DNA of 6,841 bases from Paenibacillus sp. UBA6285 (GTDB taxonomy: Bacteria; Bacillota; Bacilli; Paenibacillales; Paenibacillaceae). The notes under the pieces are model-generated. The model searched no databases. It was not told the origin of the DNA and saw nothing but the letters and a program-made list of their open reading frames with translations. Position numbers and translations under genes: made by a program. Below are positions 6,609 through 6,841 of this stretch, piece by piece (the first letter of the stretch is position 1; every line of letters starts with the position of its first letter). The DNA is taken from contig DJUJ01000125.1 in the NCBI GenBank assembly GCA_002438345.1, forward strand, positions 4,583-11,423, given 5' to 3'.

Positions 6609-6698
6609 AGTCGAATATTTGGATTGATTTACAGCATTTTGTCGAAAATGTACATACTTTTGTCGAATATTTGTCGATAAATATCATATTTTGTAGAA
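6609..6698 (+). promoter_or_regulatory. Cluster of five Spo0A boxes
   Basis: There are two perfect TGTCGAA boxes (6640-6646 and 6661-6667) and three single-mismatch boxes: AGTCGAA (6609-6615), TGTCGAT (6672-6678) and TGTAGAA (6692-6698). All are on the plus strand. Start-to-start distances are 31, 21, 11 and 20 bp, close to 3, 2, 1 and 2 helical turns, so they would present on one face of the DNA. The 0A box is the established target of the sporulation master regulator Spo0A, and abrB is a classic Spo0A target. The last box ends six bases before the -35 at 6705. Relative to a start near 6740 the boxes span about -131 to -42. Confidence 0.82.
6610..6673 (+). repeat. 12-bp direct repeat carrying Spo0A half-boxes
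   Basis: GTCGAATATTTG occurs at 6610-6621 and 6662-6673, exactly 52 bp apart (about five helical turns). Each copy contains the GTCGAA core plus the same six downstream bases. This suggests that the box array partly arose by duplication, or that the flank is also recognised. Confidence 0.7.
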
Positions 6699-6704
6699 AA
6701 AAAA

Positions 6705-6733
6705 TTGACAGGAAAAGAATAGCACTTTAAAAT
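6705..6733 (+). promoter_or_regulatory. Sigma-A-type promoter of the abrB-like gene
   Basis: A perfect -35 TTGACA (6705-6710), a 17-bp spacer, and -10 TAAAAT (6728-6733, five of six). An A8 tract (6697-6704) directly upstream may act as an UP element. Transcription should begin near 6740, giving a leader of about 85 bases. Confidence 0.85.
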
Positions 6734-6745
6734 TAGATTATAGCG

Positions 6746-6796
6746 TAATCATTACTATGAGATAGAAGCCTACATAGCTTTTAGCAATAATGATTA
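6746..6796 (+). repeat. Inverted repeat (stem-loop) in the abrB leader
   Basis: TAATCATTA (6746-6754) and TAATGATTA (6788-6796) are perfectly complementary over 9 bp. Inside, CTATG (6755-6759) can pair with CATAG (6773-6777). The structure would start a few bases from the predicted mRNA 5' end and finish 15 bases before the ribosome binding site. There is no T-run, so it is not a terminator. It could stabilise the 5' end or be an operator palindrome in DNA. Confidence 0.55.
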
Positions 6797-6824
6797 TTAA
6801 TGTAAATTCAAGGGAGGATGTACG

Positions 6825-6841
6825 ATGATGAAAGCGACAGG
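6825..6841 (+). CDS. abrB: AbrB/SpoVT-family transition-state regulator, first codons only
   Basis: Only six codons are visible: ATG ATG AAA GCG ACA GG, reading M-M-K-A-T-G. AbrB-type proteins begin with M(K)(S/A)TGIVRKVDELGRVV, a swapped-hairpin DNA-binding domain, and Paenibacillus-type AbrB commonly starts with two methionines. GGGAGG (6812-6817) lies seven bases before the first ATG and ten before the second, so either start is workable. SpoVT shares the MKATG start, but it is a late forespore (sigma-G) gene. A sigma-A promoter with Spo0A boxes upstream points to AbrB, the repressor of stationary-phase genes that is itself a Spo0A target. The identity rests on these few residues plus the promoter, so it is tentative. 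Confidence 0.7.

Noticed and set aside
6496..6687. Minus-strand 63-residue frame in the intergenic region
   Set aside because: It runs through the Spo0A-box array, has no ribosome binding site and has a composition expected of AT-rich noncoding DNA.

Overview
The window looks like chromosomal DNA of an endospore-forming Bacillota of the Paenibacillus type. The evidence is moderate AT content, strong AGGAGG-type ribosome binding sites, two TTG starts, hairpin-plus-T-run terminators, and a cluster of Spo0A boxes (TGTCGAA) ahead of what appears to be the start of an AbrB-family gene. I see no mobile element, CRISPR array, tRNA or rRNA.

Left part (1-1230, minus strand): a maltose/galactoside O-acetyltransferase gene that runs off the left edge, then the remnant of a ROK-family kinase/regulator gene truncated at both ends, then a hairpin with T-runs on both strands that can terminate transcription in either direction.

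Centre (1257-4392): a small HxlR-type regulator with a single cysteine (minus strand) is divergent from a plus-strand cluster made of an aldo/keto reductase, an extended SDR (NAD-dependent epimerase/dehydratase) and a second SDR gene broken by two internal deletions. A 25-bp palindrome (11 of 12 arm positions paired) lies between the regulator and the reductase and overlaps candidate promoter elements for both. This looks like a redox- or electrophile-responsive regulon in which the last gene has decayed. A strong terminator closes the unit.

Right part (4488-6841, plus strand): a class I SAM-dependent methyltransferase, then a secreted CapA-type metallophosphatase-fold protein with its own terminator, then about 540 bp without a gene. 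The right half of that gap holds five Spo0A-like boxes on one strand, spaced close to whole helical turns (31, 21, 11 and 20 bp), a near-consensus sigma-A promoter (TTGACA-N17-TAAAAT), and a leader with a 9-bp inverted repeat. The leader ends in a good ribosome binding site and ATGATGAAAGCGACAGG (MMKATG...), which fits the N-terminus of AbrB. The most interesting feature is this control region: the Spo0A boxes lie upstream of the best promoter rather than downstream of it, as they do at Bacillus subtilis abrB.
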